Source of the DNA: Paenibacillus montaniterrae
GTDB taxonomy: Bacteria; Bacillota; Bacilli; Paenibacillales; Paenibacillaceae
Assembly: GCF_018403185.1 (NCBI RefSeq)
Contig: NZ_BOSE01000003.1
Coordinates: 434,001-498,000 of the forward strand
Reading direction: 5' to 3'
Length of the DNA stretch: 64,000 nucleotides
The notes under the pieces were generated by a model. It saw nothing but the letters and a program-made list of their open reading frames with translations, ran no database searches and had not been told where the DNA came from. Position numbers and translations under genes: made by a program. This document shows positions 34,662-43,320 of this stretch, in pieces (position 1 is the stretch's first letter; every line of letters begins with the position of its first letter).

Positions 34662-35525
34662 ATGATGTTAAATAAACGATCGATTGTCGCATTGTTATTG
34701 ATCATGGCTTTAGCCTGGTCAACGAGCAGCGTTTCAGCGCAAACGCCTGGAATTACGACTGTGTATATTAACGACCAGCCGGTTAAAACGACTGCGATTT
34801 TGCAGAATGGCTACCAGCTTATACCGGCTTCATTTTTTCGAAATGTGAATGCTTCTGTTGTCTGGAACGCGCCTCAGCGCACTGCTATGCTTAAGACGCC
34901 AGCAATGGAGCTCGGATTTCCAATAGGCGAGCGTTATACGCAATATCGCCGCAGTGCAAGTGCGGGGTGGCAGCAGGACAGCTTGCAACTGCGAACGGTA
35001 CTGCTCAATGGTACTACATATGTACCGCTTGCTTATACGGCAAGAAAGCTTGGCATGGCGGTGCAATATGATACACAGAAGCGCGCCGCGATTATTTCGA
35101 CGGGTGATGGCAATTTTGTTTCGATGGCCAAGCAGGACGGGCCGACCTCAGAAGAGCTTCACTGGCTGTATCAAATTACAGAAGCGGAAGCAGGCGGGGA
35201 GAGCTACACCAGCAAGGTAGCGGTTGCCGCATCCATATTGAATCGGGTCGCCAGCCCTGAATGGCCCAATTCTATTATCGAGACGATTTTTCAGGTAGAT
35301 TACTATCATGGCAAAGCGTACTATCAATATTCTCCGGTGCTGGACAAGCGAATCTATCAAGTGAAGCCGAGCCAGGAGACGAAGCGCGCTGTACAAGAAG
35401 CGCTGAACGGCACTGATCCGAGCCGCGGAGCGACCGTCTTCTACAATCCGAAGAAGACCGATAATGAATGGGTGCGCAGCCGTCCGGTCACTGTTCGTCT
35501 TGGCAATCATGTTTTTGCAAAATAG
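34662..35525 (+). CDS. Secreted cell-wall hydrolase (SleB-like) with copper-amine-oxidase-N domain
   Basis: This is a 287-residue protein. ATG 34662/34665 follow AAGGAGGGG. A signal peptide (about 1-28, cleavage after VSA) is followed by a stalk domain resembling Cu_amine_oxidN1 (about 35-145). A C-terminal SleB/CwlJ Hydrolase_2 domain starts at LYQITEAEAGGESYTSKVAV, with the catalytic Glu in TEAEAGGE, and continues to the C-terminus. A predicted peptidoglycan lytic transglycosylase, possibly in spore cortex lysis. A promoter with extended -10 TGTATAATG is at about 34632-34640. Confidence 0.9.
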   Translation: MMLNKRSIVALLLIMALAWSTSSVSAQTPGITTVYINDQPVKTTAILQNGYQLIPASFFRNVNASVVWNAPQRTAMLKTPAMELGFPIGERYTQYRRSASAGWQQDSLQLRTVLLNGTTYVPLAYTARKLGMAVQYDTQKRAAIISTGDGNFVSMAKQDGPTSEELHWLYQITEAEAGGESYTSKVAVAASILNRVASPEWPNSIIETIFQVDYYHGKAYYQYSPVLDKRIYQVKPSQETKRAVQEALNGTDPSRGATVFYNPKKTDNEWVRSRPVTVRLGNHVFAK

Positions 35526-35621
35526 CTGAAGCCAGCATGGACAGACGCATTTACAATACTTTCACACGCCATTAATATTGCGCAAATACTTTAGCAGTAA
35601 TTTATAAGTAATAAAATACTC

Positions 35622-35717
35622 GGGTAGAGACGATGAGAAAACCCAAACTAGCTGAACGTTGCAGGCCTGTACGATGTACAAGCGCTTTGTAAATGTTTTG
35701 TTCTAGTTGGGTTTTTT
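35622..35717 (+). promoter_or_regulatory. Leader with mutually exclusive antiterminator/terminator upstream of glpP
   Basis: The motif GGGTAGAGACGATGAGAAAA plus CCC (35622-35644) ends in ACCC. Those bases also form the 5' arm of a terminator, ACCCAAACTAG (35641-35651) with CTAGTTGGGT (35703-35712), followed by TTTTT. Pairing the GGGT of the motif with ACCC would block the terminator. A second copy of the motif is at 36416. This fits GlpP antitermination control. Confidence 0.7.
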
Positions 35718-35799
35718 ATTTTACATAGGCTTTACACTACATTAACATCGAAAAAATACGGCGAAGGTAGAGTAGTAAGAAGCGAAAGGGGGAGGTAGC

Positions 35800-36354
35800 A
35801 TGCAGAAGCAGCATATGGATGAACTGCCTATTATAGCTTCGATTACAAAACCGGAACAGATTGAAGCAGTGTTGAAGAGCAAGGTGAAGAGGGTGAATTT
35901 GATGACTGGCGATATGATGACCTTATCATCAATCGTCTCAGAGCTGCACAAAGCCGGCAAGCAGGTGCATGTTCATTTGGAAATGGTAAGCGGTCTTGGG
36001 AGAGATCTTTCTGCCGTTCAATATTTGAGTAAAACATTCGGCATAGATGGAATTGTTTCCACGAAGTCCAACATGATTGCTGCGGCACGCCAGGTTGGAA
36101 TCGGTTCGATTCAGCGCATTTTCGCAATCGACACGGCTGCGGTGGAAACGGCGATTAAAATGATCGGGCAGGTGCAGCCTGATGAGGTTGAGCTTATGCC
36201 GGGACTGATGCCGCGAGTCATTCGAGACTTGAAGCAGAAAATTAATAGCCCATTGATTGTCGGCGGGCTCATTCGCCATGAGGAGGAAATACGCCAGGCG
36301 CTGGCTAATGGTGCCGATTATGTCTCGATCGGGGACAAGCGCTACTGGCTCTAA
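35800..36354 (+). CDS. glpP: Glycerol-3-phosphate-responsive antiterminator GlpP
   Basis: This 184-residue protein is full length for GlpP. Its TIM-barrel-like pattern includes FGIDGIVSTKSNMIAAAR, LMPGLMPRVI and PLIVGGLIRHEEEI. GlpP binds leader mRNA in the presence of glycerol-3-phosphate and prevents termination. SD GGGGGAGG precedes ATG 35800. It heads an operon-like string with ugpBAE, a HAD phosphatase and a phosphodiesterase, and its own leader carries a terminator. Confidence 0.95.
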   Translation: MQKQHMDELPIIASITKPEQIEAVLKSKVKRVNLMTGDMMTLSSIVSELHKAGKQVHVHLEMVSGLGRDLSAVQYLSKTFGIDGIVSTKSNMIAAARQVGIGSIQRIFAIDTAAVETAIKMIGQVQPDEVELMPGLMPRVIRDLKQKINSPLIVGGLIRHEEEIRQALANGADYVSIGDKRYWL

Positions 36355-36415
36355 ATGAAGGCGGAAGCTTGAGTGAAGGCGGAGGCTTTCAAACAGGAAC
36401 GGACCAGTCAAACAC

Positions 36416-36438
36416 GGGTGGAGATGCTGAGAAAACCC
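36416..36438 (+). promoter_or_regulatory. Second GlpP-leader-like motif, upstream of ugpB
   Basis: GGGTGGAGATGCTGAGAAAA followed by CCC matches the motif at 35622-35644 with few changes (GGGTrGAGAyGmTGAGAAAACCC). No full terminator follows, so the mechanism may be mRNA stabilisation or a different competing structure. Confidence 0.65.
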
Positions 36439-36484
36439 ACAAGCTAAAACAACATTCAAAAACTTGAGAGGAGCATGACAAGTA

Positions 36485-37828
36485 ATGAACAAGAAAAAAT
36501 TAGCAACCACCATGATGGCAGGGGCGCTGGCAGTTGTCGTAACGGCGTGCGGCGGACAAGCAACGAACGGAGGGGCGAATGGCACAGGGGGCAATAGCGA
36601 GCCAGTAGATGTGGAGCCGGCAAAAGTTGTCGAGGATACGTCGCCGGTTACGATCCAGTACTGGCACTCCCATGCCGAAGCGCAAATGGAAGGCTTGAAT
36701 TACATGCTGGAGGAATTTTCGAAAAAGTATCCGCATATTACGGTCGAGGCTGTATTCCAGGGCGGATATGATGATCTGCATAAAAAGCTGCAAGCGGCTG
36801 TAGCGGCCAAGGATGTGCCTGCTGTAACCAATGTAGAGGTTTCCTCATTGCCGACCTTCGGTGAGAGCGGCGTATTTGCCGATTTGACGCCATGGATTTT
36901 GCGCGATCAAACTCCGCTTGATGATTTCTCCGAGGGAATGATTAATTCCTATGCCTTCAATGGCAAGCAATACGGCTTCCCACTAATCGTCAGCACGAGC
37001 GTTTTCGTTTACAATAAAACGCTGCTGGACGAGCTTAATGTGCAGCCGCCGCAAACATGGAGTGAAATCGACGCATTTAACGAGGCTGTAACGCTTAAGG
37101 AAAACGGTCAAACGACGCGCTATGCCTTCTCTGTTCCGGGCTGGGATGCCTGGTACTTCGATCCGTGGATGATTAATGGCGGCGGACAAATTTTAACCGA
37201 TGATCAATCGGCATCAGCGGTAGAGACGCCAGAGTCGATGCGTTATATTGAAAATTTCTATAAATGGAAAACAGATGGCCACATGCACATCGGCTACGGC
37301 AAGGGTGCATCCAACACGATGCGTCAAATGTTCCTCGATGGCGAGATCGCAATGGTTCAGCACACATCAGCCAATATTAAAATGTATCGCGAAAATGCAG
37401 ATTTTGAGATTGGCGTTTCCTTTATCCCTGGCGATGTTACACGCATTTCCAACATTGGCGGAGCGGGTATTGCGATGATGGAAGGGGCCAGCGAGCTGGA
37501 GAAGGAAGCAGCCTGGAAGTTTATTGAGTTTATGACATCTGCTGAGCATAACATCAAGTGGGCGGAAGCTGTCGGCTACCTGCCAACACGCAAATCTGCA
37601 ATTGAGTCGGAGGAAGGCAAGCAATATTTCGAAAGATGGCCGCAATACCGCGCAGTACTGGAGCATTTTGATGATGTAACGCCGCGTTTGCAGCATATCG
37701 CTTATCCGGAATTTAGAAGCCATTATATTGAAGTAATGGGCGAGCTTGCGCTGAACAACGTGGACCCGGCAACGCTAATGCCACAGGCCGCGGAGAAAAT
37801 TAACGAAGTATTGGCGGATTATGAGTGA
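36485..37828 (+). CDS. ugpB: Glycerol-3-phosphate/carbohydrate-binding lipoprotein (UgpB-like)
   Basis: This is a 447-residue lipoprotein with signal MNKKKLATT, a hydrophobic core and lipobox VVTAC (Cys about 22), then a Gly/Asn-rich spacer and the SBP_bac_1 fold. IQYWHSHAEAQMEGLNYMLE fits UgpB-type proteins, and context (glpP, GDPD) supports glycerol-3-phosphate or glycerophosphodiesters as ligand. SD GAGAGGAG is upstream. Confidence 0.85.
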   Translation: MNKKKLATTMMAGALAVVVTACGGQATNGGANGTGGNSEPVDVEPAKVVEDTSPVTIQYWHSHAEAQMEGLNYMLEEFSKKYPHITVEAVFQGGYDDLHKKLQAAVAAKDVPAVTNVEVSSLPTFGESGVFADLTPWILRDQTPLDDFSEGMINSYAFNGKQYGFPLIVSTSVFVYNKTLLDELNVQPPQTWSEIDAFNEAVTLKENGQTTRYAFSVPGWDAWYFDPWMINGGGQILTDDQSASAVETPESMRYIENFYKWKTDGHMHIGYGKGASNTMRQMFLDGEIAMVQHTSANIKMYRENADFEIGVSFIPGDVTRISNIGGAGIAMMEGASELEKEAAWKFIEFMTSAEHNIKWAEAVGYLPTRKSAIESEEGKQYFERWPQYRAVLEHFDDVTPRLQHIAYPEFRSHYIEVMGELALNNVDPATLMPQAAEKINEVLADYE

Positions 37829-38777
37829 TATGCGTATGAGCAATAAAACGAATACGAAACAGGCGGCGTCCGTGCGGACGCCTGCTTCTGTCCGCAACTG
37901 GAGAACAGCCTTAGAGAAGTGGAAGGACTTTCTGTTCGCCTTCCCGGCACTGGCCCTGCTAGCTGTCTTTTTATACTATCCGCTGGGCAACTCGTTCTAT
38001 ATTAGCTTTACGAACTGGAATATGACGAGACCGGATAAGAAGTTTGTAGGCATAGACAACTATACCTATTTATTAGGCCATGAGGATTTCTATCAATCAC
38101 TTAAAATTACGTTTACCTACACGATTATGGACGTCGTTTTAACCTTGGTAATCGGGCTGCTGCTTGCGCTCATGTTTAATGTGTCATCGCGGCTATATGC
38201 CTTTATGCGCGGCATTATATTTATGCCCTATTATATTTCGATGGTCATTGCAGCGATGGTATTCATATGGATTTATAACGGAAAATACGGCCTGCTCAAT
38301 CGAGTGGTTTCCTTGTTCGGCCTCGATCCGGTGGAATGGCTAATCAACTCGCAAACAGTATTGCCGGCGCTTGTCGTCGTTTCCGTCTGGAAGGGCGTCG
38401 GCTTTGCGATGATTTTGTTCATTGCCGGTTTGCGCAGCATTCCGAGCGATTACTATGAGGCAGCCGCAATCGATGGCGCTAACAGATGGATGCTGTTCCG
38501 CTATATTACGCTGCCGCTGCTGTCACCGATGACGCTATTCCTTGTCATTACAACCTTTATATCATCGATGCAGGTTTTCCAATCGATTGATATTATGACG
38601 AACGGCGGGCCGCTGCAATCCACGAATGCAATCGTCTATTGGATTTATACGATGGCGTTCTCGCAATTCAGAACAGGCAGAGCCTCAGCGCTTATTATGA
38701 TTTTCTTTGTGATCATACTGCTTCTTACAGCGCTGCAATGGCTGATCAGCAGGAAGAAGGTGCATTATGAGGGATAA
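37821..38777 (+). CDS. ugpA: Glycerol-3-phosphate ABC permease UgpA-like
   Basis: This 318-residue protein has six transmembrane segments and the EAA loop YYEAAAIDGANRWMLFRYI (about 210-228). The first ~30 residues are a hydrophilic extension. ATG 37821 overlaps the ugpB stop by 8 bp. ATG 37836 is an alternative start. Confidence 0.88.
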   Translation: MSDMRMSNKTNTKQAASVRTPASVRNWRTALEKWKDFLFAFPALALLAVFLYYPLGNSFYISFTNWNMTRPDKKFVGIDNYTYLLGHEDFYQSLKITFTYTIMDVVLTLVIGLLLALMFNVSSRLYAFMRGIIFMPYYISMVIAAMVFIWIYNGKYGLLNRVVSLFGLDPVEWLINSQTVLPALVVVSVWKGVGFAMILFIAGLRSIPSDYYEAAAIDGANRWMLFRYITLPLLSPMTLFLVITTFISSMQVFQSIDIMTNGGPLQSTNAIVYWIYTMAFSQFRTGRASALIMIFFVIILLLTALQWLISRKKVHYEG

Positions 38778-39624
38778 CAGAATGGCAGGACAACGGAACA
38801 GCAAGGCTGTCGGCGTGATTCGGCTTGTGCTGGCGGCCGCGGTTACTCTTCTCATCCTGTTTCCTGTTTACTGGATGGTGGTCAGCTCGCTTAAAACACA
38901 GTCTGAAATGCGGCTGGCCGTGCCGACGCTCTGGCCGGAAGGCTTTGCCTGGGAAAACTATGCGGAGGCATTTCGCGTTATTCCGTATGCCAGATATTTT
39001 GGCAATACGCTCATTATGTCTGTTGGCTTAATTATATTGCAGCTTAATGTTGCATTATGGGCGGCATATGCGTTCGCCAAGGGCCGCTTCTGGGGCAAGG
39101 AGCTGTTGTTTTTGCTCATATTGGCAGCGTTAATCGTGCCGGATCAGGTGACCTTCATTCCGATTTATGTGATGATGTCCAATCTGTCCTGGCTGGATAC
39201 GTTTTGGGCTTTAATCGTGCCGAATGGCGCATCTGCTTTCGGAATTTTCCTGCTGCGGCAGGCGTTCAAATCGTTGAATAATGATGTGCTTGAAGCGGCG
39301 CGCGTGGACGGCGCCGGACGCTTTGCTCTTATTTATAAAATGCTGCTGCCAATGGCGCTGCCGACTGTCGTCACGCTGGTCGTGCTTATTTTCATATCCT
39401 CATGGAACTCTTATTTTTGGCCGCTCATTATGACCAATTCGAGCGATATGCGGGTATTGACGATCGGCATTGCCTTCCTTCGCGATTCGATAGCTGGCGA
39501 CGAAGCGATGTATTTCCACATTATTATGGCAGCAAGCGTAATGGCGATTCTGCCGATTATTATCGTTTACAGCCTGATGCAGAAGCATATTGTAGCTGCT
39601 ATGGCGAACTCAACATTTAAATAA
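38767..39624 (+). CDS. ugpE: Glycerol-3-phosphate ABC permease UgpE-like
   Basis: This 285-residue protein has six transmembrane segments and the EAA loop LEAARVDGAGRFALIYKM (about 177-194). It overlaps ugpA by 11 bp. As in other CUT1 systems the ATPase is absent from the operon. Confidence 0.88.
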   Translation: MRDNRMAGQRNSKAVGVIRLVLAAAVTLLILFPVYWMVVSSLKTQSEMRLAVPTLWPEGFAWENYAEAFRVIPYARYFGNTLIMSVGLIILQLNVALWAAYAFAKGRFWGKELLFLLILAALIVPDQVTFIPIYVMMSNLSWLDTFWALIVPNGASAFGIFLLRQAFKSLNNDVLEAARVDGAGRFALIYKMLLPMALPTVVTLVVLIFISSWNSYFWPLIMTNSSDMRVLTIGIAFLRDSIAGDEAMYFHIIMAASVMAILPIIIVYSLMQKHIVAAMANSTFK

Positions 39625-39700
39625 AGACACCGCAGAATAAGGAGTGGGTTGAGTACTGGAGAAAGCCTGTTTTCCTTGGCAGCGGGCCGAGGAGGATATA

Positions 39701-40516
39701 ATGAGCAGCAAAATCCGCTGTATCGTGAGCGATTTGGACGGCACATTGCTAATGCCGGATCATTCGCTGCCTGACGAAGTTATAGCAGCAATTAAGAAAT
39801 ATACCGAAGCGGGCGGGCTATTTACGATCGCAACTGGCCGTCCCTTATTGACCGCGCAATCGATTATTGAGCAAATCGGCATCGAGCTGCCTGTCATATT
39901 GTGCAATGGAGCAGTATTGGCCGCCTCCGGCAAAGTCCTTGAGCGCAAAAGCCTGGAGGCCGCCGCGTTGGCAGAGATGCTGCTCGAGGCGAATGACAGC
40001 GGGCTGACGGTTTTCCTCTTCCGCGAGGACAGCATTGAAGTGTTTGCGAGGAATGAGGATGTCGAGCTGTTCGAGCATAAGGAGTCGGTAACATGCAAGC
40101 TTGTATCGATTGCCGATGCAAGCTGGAAAACGGGCATGCTGGAGAAGGTCATCGTATTTGGCGAAAAGGACAGGATTGAGACGTTGTGGAGCAACTGGTC
40201 GCCAAGGCTGGAGCAGTCCGTAGAAAAGTTCCAGTCCGAGCCCTATTATGTCGAGCTTATTTCGGCAGAAACGAGCAAAGGAAAGGCGCTGGAGCGGCTG
40301 GCGGAAATGCTGGGCATTGAGCGGGACAGCATGATGGCAATCGGCAATCAGATGAATGATCTGCCGATGCTGCAGGCTGCTGGAGTTGGCGTCGCTGTTG
40401 CGAACAGTCCTGACGAGCTGAAGGCCGCAGCTAATTATGTTTGCACAGCAGCATATGGCGCGGGCGTCATCGAAGCTATTAACAACATCGTATATGAAAG
40501 GAGCTTGAAGCAATGA
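39701..40516 (+). CDS. HAD superfamily Cof-type phosphatase
   Basis: This 271-residue protein has HAD motif I DLDGTLL (about 10-16), a C2 cap domain, a Lys in the motif III region (about 200) and motif IV GNQMNDLPML (about 208-217). These enzymes hydrolyse sugar phosphates and similar compounds. SD CGAGGAGG lies before ATG 39701. In the ugp operon it could dephosphorylate glycerol-3-phosphate or a head group. The stop overlaps the next start by 4 bp. Confidence 0.9.
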   Translation: MSSKIRCIVSDLDGTLLMPDHSLPDEVIAAIKKYTEAGGLFTIATGRPLLTAQSIIEQIGIELPVILCNGAVLAASGKVLERKSLEAAALAEMLLEANDSGLTVFLFREDSIEVFARNEDVELFEHKESVTCKLVSIADASWKTGMLEKVIVFGEKDRIETLWSNWSPRLEQSVEKFQSEPYYVELISAETSKGKALERLAEMLGIERDSMMAIGNQMNDLPMLQAAGVGVAVANSPDELKAAANYVCTAAYGAGVIEAINNIVYERSLKQ

Positions 40517-41211
40517 CAATAAGAGGCTTGGCCCATCGAGGCTACCCATTAAAGCACCCGGAAAACACACTGCTAGGTTTTCGCGCTGCAATCGAGCTGG
40601 GCTTTACCCATTTGGAGCTGGATGTGCATTTGACAAAGGATGGCGTGCCGGTAGTCATTCATGACCCGACCGTTAATCGTACGACCAATGGAACTGGTGC
40701 CGTGAAGGATTATACGCTGGATGAGCTGCTCAAGCTTGACGCAGGGCAGGGCGAGTTTGTACCAACGCTGGAGGAGGTGCTGCTGCTTGCCAAGGACAGA
40801 ATATTGGTTGACATCGAGCTGAAGCAGACGGGCAACGCCATTCCTGGCCTTGAAGCGGCGGTAATTGAAGTAGTCAAGCGTGTAGAAATGCTGGATCAGG
40901 TGGTTATCACCTCCTTCGATCATTACTCCATCGCCCGCGTACGAGAACTGGATGCGCAAATCGAGCTCGGGCTAGTCATATATGGCGCGACACCTGCTAT
41001 CTTTCCTTATATGAAGCAGCTTGGGGCGAAATATGTCTCGCTTAAGCATCTGTTTTTGACAGCGGAATTTGCAGCTGAAGCCAGACAGCACGACGTCCAG
41101 CTAATCGCCTGGACGCCGGATCATGAAGACGAGCTGCGCTTCCTGAGAGCCAATTATCCCGATGTGCTCATTTGTACGAACAATCTTGAGGGCCTTGGTG
41201 AAGGTAGATAA
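40513..41211 (+). CDS. ugpQ: Glycerophosphodiester phosphodiesterase (GDPD, UgpQ-like)
   Basis: This 232-residue cytosolic GDPD domain has AHRGYPLKHPENTL (catalytic His at 7 and metal-binding Glu), ELDVHLTKDGVPVVIHD with the second catalytic His, and VDIELK. It releases glycerol-3-phosphate from imported glycerophosphodiesters, which explains its place after the ugp transporter and GlpP. Start ATG overlaps the HAD stop (ATGA). Confidence 0.93.
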   Translation: MTIRGLAHRGYPLKHPENTLLGFRAAIELGFTHLELDVHLTKDGVPVVIHDPTVNRTTNGTGAVKDYTLDELLKLDAGQGEFVPTLEEVLLLAKDRILVDIELKQTGNAIPGLEAAVIEVVKRVEMLDQVVITSFDHYSIARVRELDAQIELGLVIYGATPAIFPYMKQLGAKYVSLKHLFLTAEFAAEARQHDVQLIAWTPDHEDELRFLRANYPDVLICTNNLEGLGEGR

Positions 41212-41251
41212 AGAAAAAAGCTAGATTAATAGACTAAAAAGCTGTTATGGA

Positions 41252-41296
41252 ACAGATGGAAAGGGCTGCGAGCAGTCCTCCCATCTGTTTTTTATT
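41252..41296 (+). terminator. Terminator of the glpP-ugp operon
   Basis: ACAGATGG pairs with CCATCTGT around AAAGGGCTGCGAGCAGTCCTC (itself partly paired), followed by TTTTTATTT. Confidence 0.8.
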
Positions 41297-41343
41297 TGCT
41301 GCAAAGCTCACTAGCCTTTTGGTTGGTGGGCTTTTTGCTTTTG

Positions 41344-41640
41344 CTATCTTTTAAGGATATAGGCGAGGACATTAGCAAGTGATAAAATTATGATGACAAT
41401 AAATAAAATAGTGGAAGCGGAATCTGCGCCAACTGCAAGCTCGTCAGATAGAATACCCATTTGATAAATCAAGAATGTGGACACAACAAGGCTAATCACT
41501 ACTGTAATTGAAATAGTAGACAAGTTGATGGTTTTATTATGCCTCTTTTGGAATAAGGTAGTGATCAATAATATAACTAGTATACCGACAAACAGGATTA
41601 AGATTGGCCTGAAATAAAGAAATGTATCTAAATCTGACAT
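41344..41640 (-). CDS. Small three-TM membrane protein
   Basis: This is a 98-residue protein of unknown family with hydrophobic segments at about 10-27, 42-60 and 75-95. SD AAGGAG lies upstream of ATG 41640. It is AT-rich relative to the neighbouring operons. No functional assignment is possible. Confidence 0.65.
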   Translation of the reverse strand: MSDLDTFLYFRPILILFVGILVILLITTLFQKRHNKTINLSTISITVVISLVVSTFLIYQMGILSDELAVGADSASTILFIVIIILSLANVLAYILKR

Positions 41641-41672
41641 TTACTGAACAACTCCTTCTAACTATACCTTGT

Positions 41673-41725
41673 ATCTTTAAGTTAATAAAAACGGATGGGA
41701 CTGTCCAGAAAATCCTTATATAAAT
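41673..41725 (+). repeat. Direct repeat, left copy, flanking the AT-rich patch
   Basis: ATCTTTAAGTTAATAAAAAC then GGATGGGACTGTCCAGAAAA then TCCTTATA. A second copy with a few substitutions is at 44295-44346, in the same orientation, 2.6 kb away. Confidence 0.85.
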
Positions 41726-41816
41726 TACGCTAATCTGTTAAGTTCTCTTGCGGGCTTAAAGTAATTTAAACCGATTGTTCTAATGATTATAACAAGTAGA
41801 GGAGGTTGTTGTTTCA

Positions 41817-42365
41817 TTGAAGTTAAATTTAGGTTTAAAGATAGGTTTATTAGTGCTAATCATAATGAATGTTGTCTTGGTCATCTCTTTGAGCCACGAA
41901 AAGAAAATTTTAAAGAGTACGAAAAATAATCTGCAGGAGATTTTTGGAAGCAATTATTATAATACTGTACTGGAGCTAAAACATTTGATTGAGATCGATA
42001 TTGCTGAATCTGCCATTCCACAAACCAATAGAGAACAAATAATAGCTAGTGTAGCTTTAGTTTAATCATCTGGGATGCAGTTAAGGCCGCTGATAAATAA
42101 AAATGAGTCAGTAAAAATTGAGCTGATATTAAAGGTATTTAAAGACTTGGAGTATTCAATGCGGAATAACGAATTCAGTAACGTTTGCTATCTCTCCGAA
42201 GACAAAAGCAAATCAGCGCACAATCTGGAAGGATATTTATTTTTACTTGATCATATAGCAACTGGTAACGGAACAGGTCTTGAATTATATAACAGCGTCT
42301 TGGAGTCTTGGAACTATACTCTGCATGACTTGGAAAAGAACTGTCGATTTGAGTATGGCTTTTAG
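41817..42365 (+). pseudogene. Membrane-anchored hypothetical protein with an in-frame stop
   Basis: A TTG start at 41817 follows GAGGAGG. The first 82 codons encode an N-terminal TM (about 6-25) and a charged helix, then stop at TAA 42063-42065. Codons continue in the same frame without another stop to TAG 42363-42365, adding ~99 residues. The simplest reading is one ~183-codon gene with a nonsense codon. Two separate proteins are less likely because the second half has no SD. Confidence 0.55.
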
Positions 42366-42455
42366 TGATCATAGCTTGGATGGTTATCCCTTTAGATTGA
42401 TTTTATTATCTCTTGTGGTTATTAATATCAATCACTTTATTTTACGGATAATATT

Positions 42456-42497
42456 ACGTAAAGGATGCTTGACGTAAAACTTCCTTTACAGTATACT
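42456..42497 (+). promoter_or_regulatory. Promoter/operator of the second small Xre gene
   Basis: TTGACG (42469-42474), a 17-bp spacer and TATACT (42492-42497) form a good sigma-A promoter. Inverted GTAAAGG (42458-42464) and CCTTTAC (about 42483-42489) surround the -35 and spacer, and resemble the half-sites at 31313-31376. Confidence 0.65.
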
Positions 42498-42521
42498 TTA
42501 AATAAATTGGAGGGACGTACG

Positions 42522-42725
42522 CTGCTTAAGAATAGATTACCTGAGTTTAGAAAACTACACGGATATTCCCAAGAGAGTTTGGCGGAGGCGCTTGGAGTTT
42601 CCAGACAAACTGTTATTTCAATTGAAAAAGGTAAGTATAACCCTTCACTTCCATTAGCGTTACAGATAGCAAAATTATTTAAAACGAATGTAGAAAGTAT
42701 ATTTTTTTTTGAAGAAGAAAGATAA
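42522..42725 (+). CDS. Small Xre-family transcriptional regulator (paralogue)
   Basis: This is a 67-residue HTH_3 protein if it begins at CTG 42522, eight bases after GGAGG. That gives exactly the same length as the paralogue at 31390. LGVSRQTVISIEKGKYNPSL matches the recognition region. No ATG is available nearby; the TTG at 42507 lies before the SD. The membrane protein gene follows. Confidence 0.85.
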   Translation: MLKNRLPEFRKLHGYSQESLAEALGVSRQTVISIEKGKYNPSLPLALQIAKLFKTNVESIFFFEEER

Positions 42726-42750
42726 GAAAACATCAAGGAGGTATGTATTG

Positions 42751-43125
42751 ATGGGGCTAAAAAGAATGTACATTGTTATGGGTGTTCTAGGGCTTCTTCT
42801 TACTGGGGGGATGATTTTTCTTGCAGTTATGGCAAAAGCCGCTCCTGCTCCTATGGTTTATATTATACTCTCTCTTACTGTAATGTGCTTTTGTTTGGCA
42901 TACTTGTATCCTCAGTTTAAACAAAAAGACGAGCGAACAACATATATCCGTCAAAAGGGGATGTTCATTTCGTACTTTGCTCTTTTATTTTATTATTTTA
43001 TATTAATAACGATTATACATTTTGAACTCCTCACTTTAACCGCGATGGATGTCCTCTACATTTTATGCTCACTAACAATCATCACTGTCTTTCTTTCTTG
43101 GGTAATACTAGCAAGGCAGATATAA
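42751..43125 (+). CDS. Four-TM membrane protein paired with the Xre regulator
   Basis: This protein has about 124 residues from ATG 42751 (AAGGAGGT upstream). Hydrophobic segments lie at about 6-25, 33-52, 70-92 and 97-118. It is not obviously homologous to the 161-residue protein at 31594, but occupies the same position after a small Xre gene. Function unknown. Confidence 0.7.
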   Translation: MGLKRMYIVMGVLGLLLTGGMIFLAVMAKAAPAPMVYIILSLTVMCFCLAYLYPQFKQKDERTTYIRQKGMFISYFALLFYYFILITIIHFELLTLTAMDVLYILCSLTIITVFLSWVILARQI

Positions 43126-43211
43126 ACTTTAGTTATGCTACAGCTTTAATTATAGTTAATTCGCTCCTCCCTTTGCTTATTAGTAGGCAAAGATAAACAT
43201 CATGATACCGC

Positions 43212-43245
43212 CTCTTTGTAATTGGAGCAATTACAAAAAGGGGGT
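43212..43245. promoter_or_regulatory. Hairpin/operator-like inverted repeat
   Basis: CTCTTTGTAATT-ggagc-AATTACAAAAAG is an almost perfect inverted repeat in the 43126-43320 gap. It lacks a U-tract on the plus strand. It could be an operator or a terminator remnant. Confidence 0.4.
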
Positions 43246-43320
43246 GACGATTGAACGGTATTTAGTAGATATCTGATAATCGCGGTTGTTTAAATTATTT
43301 GTATGGGAGGATTGAAAGTT

